Of a stretch of DNA of 64,000 nucleotides, positions 17,562-25,496 are shown in pieces. Numbering within the stretch: position 1 is the first letter of the stretch; each line of letters begins with the position of its first letter. The notes under the pieces were generated by a model that was not told the origin of the DNA, made no database searches, and was given only the letters and a program-made list of their open reading frames with translations. This DNA is from an uncultured Bacteroidota bacterium (GTDB lineage Bacteria > Bacteroidota > Bacteroidia > 2-12-FULL-35-15), in NCBI GenBank assembly GCA_903847205.1, contig CAINDA010000037.1, positions 39,440 to 103,439 of the forward strand, read 5' to 3'. The position numbers and the translations under genes were made by a program.

Positions 17562-18182
17562 ATGAAACTAACCACACTATTTTTAACACTTATTACTTTA
17601 ACTATTTTTTCCTGCAGTCCTATCGACCCTAATAAACAGATAGACGAAGGAAATGTAAAAGGAGAAATTTATGAAAGTAAAGAAATAGGCTGGTCAATTG
17701 AAATACCCAACAGCTGGGCAGTTACTTCTAAAGACAAAATAGAAGCAAGTGATCAAAAAGGAAAAGATGCACTCGAAAAATCAACAGGCCTAGAGCTGAA
17801 TACAAAAGAACTCAAACATTTAATCAGCTTTCAGAAAAATCAATTCAATATTTTTGCTTCAACATCCGAACCTGTTAAAGAAGCCTTTCCGGGAGAATAT
17901 CAAAGCAGTTACAAAACATTAAATCAATTAATTTACCAGACTTTTATTGATCAGGGAATAAAAGCAGATTCATCATCCGGTAAAGAAATGATTCAAGGGC
18001 TTGAATTCAATACATTCTATACAACAATATACGGCCCTAACGGCAAAGTACTTCTTAATCAAATAATGTACAGCCGGTTAATGAACGGTTTCGACTTTGG
18101 CGTAAATATTAATTATAACAATGAGCAGGACAAAAAAACAATGATTGACGCCTTTAAAAAATCAAAATTCAGCACTAAATAA
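17562..18182 (+). CDS. Putative lipoprotein of unknown function
   Basis: 206 residues. A type-II signal peptide ends at the lipobox IFSC (Cys 18), followed by Ser-Pro and an acidic linker. The mature domain contains EIGWSIEIPNSWAVTSKDK (near 45-63), an IPxxW pattern typical of PsbP-like or photosystem-type lipoproteins that start with a strand and a conserved Trp. A C-terminal region ends GFDFGVNINYNNEQDKKTMIDAFKKSKF. The similarity to PsbP/DUF1795-type folds is an inference from that pattern only. It is probably anchored to the outer or inner membrane. No clear operon partner. Confidence 0.6.
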   Translation: MKLTTLFLTLITLTIFSCSPIDPNKQIDEGNVKGEIYESKEIGWSIEIPNSWAVTSKDKIEASDQKGKDALEKSTGLELNTKELKHLISFQKNQFNIFASTSEPVKEAFPGEYQSSYKTLNQLIYQTFIDQGIKADSSSGKEMIQGLEFNTFYTTIYGPNGKVLLNQIMYSRLMNGFDFGVNINYNNEQDKKTMIDAFKKSKFSTK

Positions 18183-18212
18183 TACTTGCCGATTTATCAA
18201 AAACATATATAG

Positions 18213-18255
18213 GTTATCATACATCAAGCCCTTATACAGGGGCATAGCTGATAAC
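18213..18255. repeat. Hairpin element downstream of the lipoprotein gene
   Basis: GTTATCA (18213-18219) and TGATAAC (18249-18255) are inverse copies around an inner GCCC...GGGGC pair. It could act as a terminator or be a small palindromic repeat. Confidence 0.4.
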
Positions 18256-18295
18256 AAAAAAAATTCAAGGGAAATGGATTAATTGATTAGAGTTG

Positions 18296-18303
18296 TATAT
18301 TTG
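18296..18303 (+). promoter_or_regulatory. -7 promoter element of the T9SS protein gene
   Basis: TATATTTG, an exact TAnnTTTG match. It lies downstream of the in-frame ATG at 18283 and so favours the start at 18391, with a leader of about 80 nt. Confidence 0.5.
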
Positions 18304-18390
18304 TTTAATATTATTTTTAGAAATAACGCCTGCATGTTATCAAAAAACAAACACCTGACTTTGCAGCAGCTTAACAGAAAAAAACAGAAT

Positions 18391-19308
18391 ATGAAAAAAA
18401 AGGTATTCATATCTGCGATGCTGACTTTAAACTTTGCATTCGCATCTCTAAATTCTTTTTCTCAGGCCAATGGCGGTTTTGAAAACTGGAGTATGGTGTA
18501 TGGTCTTCTGGAACCCAATAACTGGCAGACATTTAATTTCCTCTCGCTTACCACACCTCCCAATCCTCTTTCAGCATTTAAAGCCACAGGCATAGATAAA
18601 CATTCGGGTAATTATGCTTTAAAATTACAAACAGTTTATTTAAATAATAATCCCGATCCGGGGGTATTGAGAGATACCACAAGCGGTATTTTTACAGGAA
18701 AAATAAATATTTCTCCATTCAGATATGATTATGGTTTTCCTTATACCGGGCGTCCTCAAATATTAGAGTTCTGGGCTAAGGCTTCACCCATCGGCAATGA
18801 TTATGGTGCAGCGTTTGTTGTTCTCCTAAAATGGAATGGAGTAAAGCGTGATACCATAGCAGCCAGCTCTGTTAACATTCGGGCATCAAATTCATACACC
18901 CTGTTTCAGGATACTCTTACCTACTTTTCAACAGAAATACCCGATTCAGCTGCTATTGCTTTCACCCCCAGCAGGTGGCCTAATTTAGCGCGGGTGGGAA
19001 GCACAATATTTGTAGATGATGTTGCATTTATATTTCCGGCTGGGATTAGCGAACCTAATATTTTTGCCGATAAAGTAAACCTATTCCCTAACCCGGCAAA
19101 AGATAATATAACTATTCATGCCGAGATTAATGAGGCCGGCAATGTGCTCATAATTGATGCTTCAGGTAAACAGGCAGGCATTTACAAAATTCAAAATTAT
19201 ACTGCCGAAATAAATACCAGCGCATTCGCTGAAGGTATCTATTGCTGCGAAATACGGGATAAAAAAAACACCACTCTTACTAAAGCCAAGTTTACAGTTA
19301 TTAAATGA
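18391..19308 (+). CDS. T9SS type-A secreted protein
   Basis: 305 residues starting MKKKVFISAML, with a signal peptide ending NSFSQ. The mature part begins NGGFENWSMVYGLLEPNNW and contains a jelly-roll-like domain (GNYALKLQT, ILEFWAKASP, FVDDVAFIFP), resembling carbohydrate-binding or PCMD-type modules in Bacteroidota. The last ~75 residues are a classic type-A sorting domain: VNLFPNPAKDNITIH, a central NVLIIDASGKQ strand, and AEGIYCCEI before the final KFTVIK. It is therefore exported by the type IX system and probably attached to the cell surface or released. Ligand unknown. Confidence 0.75.
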   Translation: MKKKVFISAMLTLNFAFASLNSFSQANGGFENWSMVYGLLEPNNWQTFNFLSLTTPPNPLSAFKATGIDKHSGNYALKLQTVYLNNNPDPGVLRDTTSGIFTGKINISPFRYDYGFPYTGRPQILEFWAKASPIGNDYGAAFVVLLKWNGVKRDTIAASSVNIRASNSYTLFQDTLTYFSTEIPDSAAIAFTPSRWPNLARVGSTIFVDDVAFIFPAGISEPNIFADKVNLFPNPAKDNITIHAEINEAGNVLIIDASGKQAGIYKIQNYTAEINTSAFAEGIYCCEIRDKKNTTLTKAKFTVIK

Positions 19309-19432
19309 GTTGAAATTTATTCTCCACCTCTTAATATCTTAAAGCTTATTAAGCTATAAGTAATCCGGTAATCAACCACATGGCCGGAATTTGCACTAAG
19401 GCAGACAAGCAGTAGTATTAATTATATTTGCA

Positions 19433-19440
19433 AGTTGTAA
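19433..19440 (+). promoter_or_regulatory. -7 promoter element of the 19490-20799 gene pair
   Basis: TATATTTG followed by C, an exact -7 consensus. The leader is about 45 nt. No convincing -33. Confidence 0.45.
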
Positions 19441-19489
19441 TTTCAAAAATAATTCTTCATACATTTATTTCTAACAACACAATTACCTT

Positions 19490-19852
19490 ATGGAACAACC
19501 AATATTAGAAACCGCCCCGCCTTTTGTAATTAAAATATACGAAACCTATTTCCATATTTCCGGCGATGCTGACTCTGATAAGGAGGAAGATAAATATCCT
19601 TACGAAAAAATTAAATCAATAGAAATAGTAAAAGAAAACCTGCAGCCTACAGTATCAGAAGGTATCGGCACATTTCTGCTTGGTTTACTGCTGAATAAAA
19701 ACATGCCTTCAGGAGATGAAATCGTAGACGAGCTCTTAATAGAATTTAAATCGGGTAAAACTGAAAGGCGCTATTTTAATGGTGTATCCTCTCATCAATA
19801 TGTTGATGCGATAGAATTATTAAAAACCAAAATAGCAGAGTACAGCAAATGA
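19490..19852 (+). CDS. Hypothetical protein, translationally coupled to the hydrolase
   Basis: 120 residues, cytosolic, no signal peptide. Alternating strands (FVIKIYETYFHISGD, IKSIEIVKEN, ELLIEFKSGKTERRYFNG) and a C-terminal helix (YVDAIELLKTKIAEY) suggest a PH-like fold, but I do not recognise a named family. The gene overlaps the next one by the 4-nt ATGA (19849-19852), so the two are translationally coupled. No functional link to the hydrolase is otherwise apparent. Confidence 0.6.
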   Translation: MEQPILETAPPFVIKIYETYFHISGDADSDKEEDKYPYEKIKSIEIVKENLQPTVSEGIGTFLLGLLLNKNMPSGDEIVDELLIEFKSGKTERRYFNGVSSHQYVDAIELLKTKIAEYSK

Positions 19853-20799
19853 AAACAGCAAAATGGATAGTTTTATTTTTAATTACAGCTTTTTCATCAC
19901 AGGCTGAAGAATTATATACCGCGGCATACGGAAGTAATACTAATCCTGCAATAATTTTTTTTCACGGCGGGCCAGGATTCAACTCTACTACTTTCGAATA
20001 TACTACCGCGCAGGAATTGGCCGATAAAGGATTTTATGTTATCATTTATGATCAACGAGGCTCAGGCAGATCAAAAGATGTTTCGCCTGCCGAATATACA
20101 TTTGAAGAATGTAATACCGATATTGAATTTCTTTATAAAAAATACAGCCTCAGCAAAGCCGCATTAATGGGACACAGCTGGGGCGGAACAGTTGCAATTA
20201 AATATGCATCTGCTCATATCGGCAAAGTTACAAGCATTATATTAATCAGCTCGCCAATAATCTATCAGCAGACTTTAAAATCCATTGCTGATAAGTGTAA
20301 AAAAATATATGCTGCCAGGCCTTCTGAAAAAGACTATATCGCCATTTTTGATAAGATGGATACCACATCATTAGATTACGCTTTATTTTGTTTGAAACAT
20401 GCAGTGAATATAAAAACCGGATTTTATTCCCCCGAAAATCCTACTGAAGATGCGCAAAAAATATGGAGAAGGTATATGCGAAAGTTAATGGACTCTGATG
20501 ATTCAAATTTATCTGATGAGAACAGCGACCCGATAACCGGTTTTTATAAAAATGAACATTGGACAACTCTTGATTTATCAGCTTCTTTAATTGAATTAAA
20601 CAAAAAAGTAAACATCTACGGCATCTATGGAGCCGAAGACGGACTATTTGAAAGCCCTCAGTTAAATAAATTAAAATCTATTATCGGAAATAAAAACTTT
20701 TTGCTGGTAGATAATTCTGCCCATTCTGTTTTTTGTGATCAGCAGGAAACTTTTCTGATGTTTGTTTCGGATGCATTAAAAAACGGTAAGCCACACTAA
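19849..20799 (+). CDS. Alpha/beta hydrolase, proline iminopeptidase-like, exported
   Basis: 316 residues with a signal peptide ending near SSQAEE. Motifs: oxyanion-hole HGGPG at 39-43, DQRGSGRS at 68-75, nucleophile elbow GHSWGG at 108-113 (Ser 110), acid residue in YGAEDGLFE near 262-270, and catalytic His in NSAHSVF near 292-298. The HGGPG plus GxSWGG combination is characteristic of prolyl iminopeptidase-type S33 hydrolases, but substrates vary widely. The signal peptide places it in the periplasm. Start at 19849 overlaps the upstream stop. Confidence 0.8.
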   Translation: MKTAKWIVLFLITAFSSQAEELYTAAYGSNTNPAIIFFHGGPGFNSTTFEYTTAQELADKGFYVIIYDQRGSGRSKDVSPAEYTFEECNTDIEFLYKKYSLSKAALMGHSWGGTVAIKYASAHIGKVTSIILISSPIIYQQTLKSIADKCKKIYAARPSEKDYIAIFDKMDTTSLDYALFCLKHAVNIKTGFYSPENPTEDAQKIWRRYMRKLMDSDDSNLSDENSDPITGFYKNEHWTTLDLSASLIELNKKVNIYGIYGAEDGLFESPQLNKLKSIIGNKNFLLVDNSAHSVFCDQQETFLMFVSDALKNGKPH

Positions 20800-20841
20800 G
20801 AAACCATACTTTTTTTGAGAATGTAAAAAAAGTGTGTAGTA

Positions 20842-21009
20842 GGTTTTTCATTTTCTTGTGCAGGAAAATCATTTTCTTGTTCAGGTTTTTCATTTTCCTG
20901 TAAAGGTTTTTCATTTTCTTGTACAGGTTTTTCATTTTCTTGTACAGGTTTTTCATTTTCCTGTAAAGGTTTTTCATTTTCTTATACAAGAAAATCATTT
21001 TCCTGCACT
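20842..21009. repeat. Minisatellite: eight 21-bp units
   Basis: Eight contiguous 21-bp units. Six share GGTTTTTCATTTTC followed by a variable TTGTACA/CTGTAAA/TTATACA end; the second and last carry GAAAATCATTTTC instead. It begins about 40 bp after the hydrolase stop. All frames through it are open because 21 is a multiple of 3. In the plus frame and on the minus strand it would encode heptads such as YKKMKNL, which I regard as by-products. Confidence 0.9.
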
Positions 21010-21016
21010 GGTTTTA

Positions 21017-21166
21017 TTTGTTCCAAACCCTTATCTTACTGCTTTAGGATGCAATCTTTTACTTTTAAGAGAATATTTTACTCCTTATTATGACCAGGGT
21101 ATTTATTATGTACGCTCCATCAACGACTCAGGCGATATAGAAATTAAAAAACTGCTGAAACAATAA
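21017..21166 (+). pseudogene. Orphan C-terminal coding remnant after the 21-bp array
   Basis: 49 codons ending in TAA that translate to FVPNPYLTALGC, LLLLREYFTPYY and DIEIKKLLKQ. Codon use and residue composition look like a real globular C-terminus, unlike the low-complexity array before it. No start codon, promoter or upstream domain is present. The frame runs upstream only through the array, so it is either the tail of a gene whose body was lost or overwritten, or the end of an unusual repeat protein. Family not recognised. Confidence 0.4.
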
Positions 21167-21234
21167 ACAAGGTTTTACAATCATTTAACATCTCTATTCC
21201 ATCGATGAACAACATTTTGTTAATTAAAAATTTA

Positions 21235-21263
21235 TTGCTTTAAAAAAAATTATATTACTTTCG
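21235..21263 (+). promoter_or_regulatory. Promoter of the esterase-like T9SS gene
   Basis: TTG (21235-21237), 18 bp, then TACTTTCG (21256-21263), a one-mismatch -7 element. It gives a leader of about 30 nt before ATG 21296. Confidence 0.5.
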
Positions 21264-21295
21264 CACCGTCTAACCCCTAAAAACCAATCAAAACC

Positions 21296-22870
21296 ATGAG
21301 AAAAAAATTACAATTAGTTGCCACCTTTTGCCTTATAGCTTTTTCAATCAACAGCTATGCTCAAAGGTATTTAACCGAAATGTTTACCGGCGTTACGGTA
21401 ACATCAAATGTTATTTATGGAAATAACATTGCAGTTTTAACTGGTGTACCAAGGGATACCAATTTATTTATGGATATTTACAAGCCTACAGGAGACACAG
21501 CCACTGCACGTCCTTTGGTTGTCGTACTTCATACAGGCAACTTCCTTCCGGCTATAGTAAATGGCGCACCAACAGGAGATAAAACTGATAGCGCTGTAGT
21601 TGAAATGTGTATGCGTTTCGCAAAAAGAGGTTATGTTGTTGCTGCTCCTGATTACCGTTTAGGATGGAATCCTATTTCTACTAGTCAGGATGTTAGAACA
21701 GGTACTTTATTAAATGCAGTTTACCGTGCTATTCAAGATGCTAAAAACTGTGTTCGTTTCTTCAAAAACGACAAAGCTACAACTAACACTTATAAAATAG
21801 ATACAGCTGCAATTGCTGTTGGCGGCTTAGGTTCCGGCGGATATGTTGCATTAGCTTACGGATCACTGGATGTAGTTGCAGATATTCAGCTAACAAAATT
21901 CATTGATAACTCACAAAATCCACCAGCTCCTTATGTAAATCAGTTATTATCTGGTAATTTCGATGGAACAAACACAACTCCTATTAATCTTCCTAACTTT
22001 GCCAGCCATACTTCTACTGTTAAAATGGTATTTAATGTTGGCGGTGCAATAGGTGATACTTCTTGGATTCGCCACGGCCAGGTTCCAGTTGTTGGTTTCC
22101 ACTGCACTAACGATCCATTTGCACCTTATAAAACAGGAGCCGTTATTGTTCCCACAACCGGTGATTTTGTTGTTGAGGCAAGCGGAAGTTACGATGTTTT
22201 AAGAGTTGAAAATAAAACAGGGACAGGCGTTAACAATATTAATAATAATGCAATTTTCCATAGTTCTGTTTTTAATGATGTTTATACAACCAGAGCTAAT
22301 CAGAATAATCATGGTTATGAAGGTTTATTTCCTTTTGTGACTCCAGTACCGGGTGCTACACTAGGCTGCGGAGCTCAAACACCTCAGGCAAGTCCTTGGG
22401 ATTGGTGGAATTCAACTGCTTTTGTTGCAATGTATAATGGATACACAGGTACAACAAATGGTATTGGTGCAAATTGCCTTCAAATGAATAGCAACCCAGA
22501 TATGTCTGCAGCTAAAGGCAGAAAATACATTGATACAATTCAGGGTTACTTAAACCCGCGTATGGTTTGTGCCTTAGGTTTACCGGGCTGCGTGCCAAAT
22601 ACCGCTGGGATTAAAGAAAATTCAAATGTATCAGAAGTCCTTATTTTCCCTAACCCTTCAACTTCTAATATCAATTTTTCTGTAGTTGGATATAATACTA
22701 TTCAAACTGTTGAATTATATGATATCACAGGAAGATTAGTAAAACAAATTACCGGCTTAAATACACAGGATTTTATTTTACAGCGTGAAGGACTTACTTC
22801 AGGTTTGTACATTACTAAAATAATGTTGAATAAAGGCGGGGTTGTTTCTAAAAAAATTATTTTACAATAA
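21296..22870 (+). CDS. T9SS-exported alpha/beta hydrolase-like protein
   Basis: 524 residues. Signal peptide ends NSYAQ. The body is an esterase/lipase-like alpha/beta fold: NLFMDIYKP, RPLVVVLHTG (oxyanion strand, about 78-87), RGYVVAAPDYRLGW, and RAIQDAKNCVRFFKND. The nucleophile elbow, usually GxSxGG, reads GGLGSGGY, so Gly occupies the usual Ser position. The C-terminal 75 residues are a type-A sorting domain (VLIFPNPSTSNINFS ... ELYDITGRLVKQI ... GLYITKIML). The protein is secreted by the type IX system. It may be a non-canonical esterase or a binding protein. Strong terminator downstream. Confidence 0.75.
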   Translation: MRKKLQLVATFCLIAFSINSYAQRYLTEMFTGVTVTSNVIYGNNIAVLTGVPRDTNLFMDIYKPTGDTATARPLVVVLHTGNFLPAIVNGAPTGDKTDSAVVEMCMRFAKRGYVVAAPDYRLGWNPISTSQDVRTGTLLNAVYRAIQDAKNCVRFFKNDKATTNTYKIDTAAIAVGGLGSGGYVALAYGSLDVVADIQLTKFIDNSQNPPAPYVNQLLSGNFDGTNTTPINLPNFASHTSTVKMVFNVGGAIGDTSWIRHGQVPVVGFHCTNDPFAPYKTGAVIVPTTGDFVVEASGSYDVLRVENKTGTGVNNINNNAIFHSSVFNDVYTTRANQNNHGYEGLFPFVTPVPGATLGCGAQTPQASPWDWWNSTAFVAMYNGYTGTTNGIGANCLQMNSNPDMSAAKGRKYIDTIQGYLNPRMVCALGLPGCVPNTAGIKENSNVSEVLIFPNPSTSNINFSVVGYNTIQTVELYDITGRLVKQITGLNTQDFILQREGLTSGLYITKIMLNKGGVVSKKIILQ

Positions 22871-22883
22871 TAATTTATCTGAT

Positions 22884-22923
22884 AAAAAAAGTCCCGTTCT
22901 TCCTTTAAGAACGGGACTTTTTT
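22884..22923 (+). terminator. Strong rho-independent terminator
   Basis: AAAAAAGTCCCGTTCTT pairs with AAGAACGGGACTTTTTT, a 17-bp uninterrupted stem with a short loop, directly after the T9SS hydrolase gene. Confidence 0.9.
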
Positions 22924-22966
22924 ATGAACTATAAAATGATTCTTTAATTAAATTTCCAAAATAAAG

Positions 22967-23503
22967 ATGACAGTTTTACTATCAATACTTAGAGGCATCA
23001 ATGTAAGCGGACAGAAAAAAATTCAGATGACGGATCTAAAAGTCTTGTATGAACAGCTGAATTTTAAAAATATTACAACTTATATCCAGAGCGGTAATGT
23101 TGTTTTTAAAGCAGAAAACAGTAAGAATCTGAATAAAAAAATTGAGCAGAAAATTTTCGAGAAATATAATTTTGATGTCCCGGTAATTATTAGAACAACT
23201 GTAGAAATGCAGACCATCATTGAGGAAAATCCTTTTCTCAAAAGAAAAAATATTGATCCCGAAAAATTGTATGTTACGTTTTTAGAGGAGCGTCCGTCAA
23301 GTGACCTGATTGAGAACATCAGCAAAATCAATTATGAACCCGATACATTTATAATCTGGGACAAAGAAATTTATTTATACTGCCCTAATGGATATGGAAA
23401 TACTAAATTGAATACCAATTTTTTTGAAAACAAACTAAAGGTAAAAGCAACAACCCGTAATTGGAAAACTGCAAATGAGCTGCTGGCACTTATGCTGCGG
23501 TAA
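22967..23503 (+). CDS. DUF1697 domain-containing protein
   Basis: 178 residues. The N-terminus LSILRGINVSGQKKIQMTDLK and the following YIQSGNVVFKAE are the diagnostic DUF1697 signature (LLRGINVGG...SGNVVF). The rest, including ENPFLKRKNIDPEKLYVTFLEE and a C-terminal TTRNWKTANELLALM, also fits. The family is cytosolic and of unknown function. The gene ends one base before the stop codon of convergent ftsY (23504), with no terminator space between them. Confidence 0.85.
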   Translation: MTVLLSILRGINVSGQKKIQMTDLKVLYEQLNFKNITTYIQSGNVVFKAENSKNLNKKIEQKIFEKYNFDVPVIIRTTVEMQTIIEENPFLKRKNIDPEKLYVTFLEERPSSDLIENISKINYEPDTFIIWDKEIYLYCPNGYGNTKLNTNFFENKLKVKATTRNWKTANELLALMLR

Positions 23504-24463
23504 TTAGTCCTGCTGTTTAAATAATGAATCAACAAATTCATTTCTGTTAAACACCTGCAGATCTTCCATCTTCTCTCCCACCCCGATATATTTAACAGGT
23601 ATTTTAAAAGTATCTGAAACACCAATAACAACACCGCCTTTTGCTGTGCCGTCAAGTTTAGTCAAGGCAAGCGCATTTACATCTGTAGCCAGTGTAAATT
23701 GTTTGCACTGCTCAATAGCATTCTGCCCGGTAGAAGCATCTAAAACCAATAAAATTTCATGAGGTGCATCCGGAATAATCTTGCGCATTACATTTTTAAT
23801 TTTGGTAAGCTCATTCATTAAATTCACTTTGTTATGCAGCCGGCCTGCAGTATCAATAATCACAACATCAGCCTTTTTTGCAGCTGCAGAAGTAAGTGCA
23901 TCAAAAGCCACCGAAGCCGGATCAGCATTCATTCCCTGGGACACCAGCGAAGCTCCCGTTCTTTCTGCCCATATTTTTATCTGGTCAACTGCTGCTGCAC
24001 GGAATGTATCAGCAGCACCTATTACAACACTCTTGCCGGCCTTTTTAAATTGAAAAGCAAGCTTACCGATGGTAGTGGTTTTGCCCACTCCATTTACGCC
24101 GACAACCATTATTACATAAGGCTTTTTATCGCTGGGCAGTTCAAAATCCGGTTTATCTTCAGCACCATTGGATATGAGTAGGTCGGCAATTTCTTCCCGT
24201 AAAATTTCATTGAGTTTTGATGTTTCAATTTTACGCTGCTGAGCCACTCGTTTTTTAATCCGTTCAATAATACGGAGCGATGTTTCTACACCTACATCAG
24301 AAGTTAAAAGTATCTCTTCTAAATTTTCAAGAACTTCGGTATCAATCACAGCTTTACCCAAAATGGCATTAGCCAGTTTGCTGAAAAAACTTTGCTTCGT
24401 TACAAAAAGTCCTTTATTTAAACTCTCTTTTTTCTCTTTGCTGAAAAAACTAAAAATACCCAT
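23504..24463 (-). CDS. ftsY: Signal recognition particle receptor FtsY
   Basis: 319 residues, cytosolic and membrane-associated. It is the SRP GTPase receptor that docks ribosome-nascent-chain complexes for co-translational membrane insertion. An N-domain four-helix bundle (1-100) is followed by G-domain motifs: G1 GVNGVGKTTTIGKLA (about 122-136), DTFRAAAVDQ, DTAGR, and TKLDGTAKGG near 268-277. The acidic A-domain seen in Proteobacteria is absent, as is usual in Bacteroidota. It lies downstream of rpmB-rpmG-DUF4295 on the same strand, a conserved order in this phylum, with a hairpin in between that may attenuate read-through. Confidence 0.95.
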   Translation of the reverse strand: MGIFSFFSKEKKESLNKGLFVTKQSFFSKLANAILGKAVIDTEVLENLEEILLTSDVGVETSLRIIERIKKRVAQQRKIETSKLNEILREEIADLLISNGAEDKPDFELPSDKKPYVIMVVGVNGVGKTTTIGKLAFQFKKAGKSVVIGAADTFRAAAVDQIKIWAERTGASLVSQGMNADPASVAFDALTSAAAKKADVVIIDTAGRLHNKVNLMNELTKIKNVMRKIIPDAPHEILLVLDASTGQNAIEQCKQFTLATDVNALALTKLDGTAKGGVVIGVSDTFKIPVKYIGVGEKMEDLQVFNRNEFVDSLFKQQD

Positions 24464-24570
24464 ACTGCTTTTCTTTATGCTGTTTATTTAATGCCTCCAA
24501 ATTTTAAAAATATTTCCTTAAGAGGAATAAATCTTAAAAAATGTTTTTGAGAAGCAATGTTTTGAAACGA

Positions 24571-24604
24571 TAAAAGCTTCCCCTTTTTTTGGAGGAAGCT
24601 TTTA
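24571..24604 (-). terminator. Hairpin between the DUF4295 gene and ftsY
   Basis: TAAAAGCTTCC (24571-24581) pairs with GGAAGCTTTTA (24594-24604). The loop contains a T-run on the plus strand. It could separate ribosomal-protein transcription from ftsY or attenuate it. Confidence 0.6.
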
Positions 24605-24625
24605 TAAATACACAGCCTTCTAAAA

Positions 24626-24781
24626 TTATTTAGATGCTAAAAATTCCTTGATGTGATCGTTGTGAACAATTTCTTCTTTAAATGAATAAGAACCTGTTTT
24701 AGCAGATTTTACCATTTTAATCACTTTTGTAAAGTTATTTCCTTTACCTGATTTTAGCGTTGCAACTACTTTCTTTGCCAT
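24626..24781 (-). CDS. DUF4295 family small basic protein
   Basis: 51 residues: MAKKVVATLKSGKG, NNFTKVIKMVKSAKTGSYSF and KEEIVHNDHIKEFLASK. This small lysine-rich protein is encoded between rpmG and ftsY throughout Bacteroidota, where it is known as DUF4295 and suspected to be ribosome-associated. The position after rpmG and the MAKK start support this. Too short for ordinary ORF cut-offs, but order and sequence leave little doubt. Confidence 0.9.
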   Translation of the reverse strand: MAKKVVATLKSGKGNNFTKVIKMVKSAKTGSYSFKEEIVHNDHIKEFLASK

Positions 24782-24811
24782 TGTTTTGGAGTATTATGTA
24801 TCATGTATTAT

Positions 24812-24851
24812 GTACAAAGCTTCGTTATACTTTGTACTTAATACTTTGTAC
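24812..24851. repeat. Inverted repeat between rpmG and the DUF4295 gene
   Basis: GTACAAAG (24812-24819) faces two direct copies of its inverse, CTTTGTAC, at 24830-24837 and 24844-24851. Two alternative hairpins are possible in the transcript between the two ribosomal-operon genes. Confidence 0.5.
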
Positions 24852-24854
24852 TTA

Positions 24855-25037
24855 TTATTTAATTTCTTTATGAACAGTAACTTTATTTAAGATCGGATTG
24901 TATTTTTTTAACTCCAGTCTCTCTGTGGTGTTCTTTTTGTTCTTTGTTGTAACGTAACGTGATGTTCCAGGCTTACCGCTGTTTTTGTGCTCCGTACATT
25001 CCATAATTACCTGAATTCTATTGCCTTTCTTTGCCAT
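24855..25037 (-). CDS. rpmG: 50S ribosomal protein L33
   Basis: 60 residues. The sequence [20 protein letters not shown]...[24 protein letters not shown] matches L33. It has a single Cys in ECTEH and no CxxC pairs, so it is the zinc-independent type. It follows rpmB after 85 bp. The gap between rpmB and rpmG carries simple GATTTGGA repeats. Confidence 0.95.
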   Translation of the reverse strand: MAKKGNRIQVIMECTEHKNSGKPGTSRYVTTKNKKNTTERLELKKYNPILNKVTVHKEIK

Positions 25038-25122
25038 CTTTTTTATTTATTAATTTGGTGATTTGGAGATTTGGAGATTTATTGATTTTTATAATTCTAC
25101 AAATCTCTAATTCTTTACTTCT

Positions 25123-25362
25123 CTATTTTTTTAGGAAACCTAATTCTTTTGCTTCTTTCACTACTGCAGTAATACCGTTTTTATTGATAGTACGCAATGC
25201 AGAAGTTGACAAACGTAATGTAACCCATTTGTTTTCTTCAGGTAAAAAGAACTTTTTAACTTGAAGGTTCACGTTAAATTTTCTCTTCGTTTTAGCATTT
25301 GAGTGAGATACTTTGTTCCCAACAATAGCCTTTTTCCCTGTAATTTCGCAAACTCTTGACAT
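25123..25362 (-). CDS. rpmB: 50S ribosomal protein L28
   Basis: 79 residues: MSRVCEITGKKAIVGNKVSHSN, then KTKRKFNVNLQ and LRLSTSALRTINKNG. This is a full-length L28. It is the first gene of the rpmB-rpmG-DUF4295-ftsY group. Only one Cys in the N-terminal region, so no zinc ribbon. Confidence 0.95.
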   Translation of the reverse strand: MSRVCEITGKKAIVGNKVSHSNAKTKRKFNVNLQVKKFFLPEENKWVTLRLSTSALRTINKNGITAVVKEAKELGFLKK

Positions 25363-25496
25363 TGTATTTTCTATTTAAAATGTTCTGATTATTTTTTTCG
25401 GACTGCAAATAACGTAATTTTTATTTAAACTACCAAAAATCTCTTTAAAAAATCTTTGGAAGTATTGCATCTCCTCAAATTAAAGACCGGCCTAAC

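Noticed and set aside
20842..21009. CRISPR array
   Set aside because: Units of 21 bp are contiguous without unique spacers, and no cas genes are present. The same applies to 37561-38070 and 48869-49218.
23371..23655. Small frames antisense to DUF1697 and ftsY
   Set aside because: Overlap well-supported genes and have no recognisable domain.
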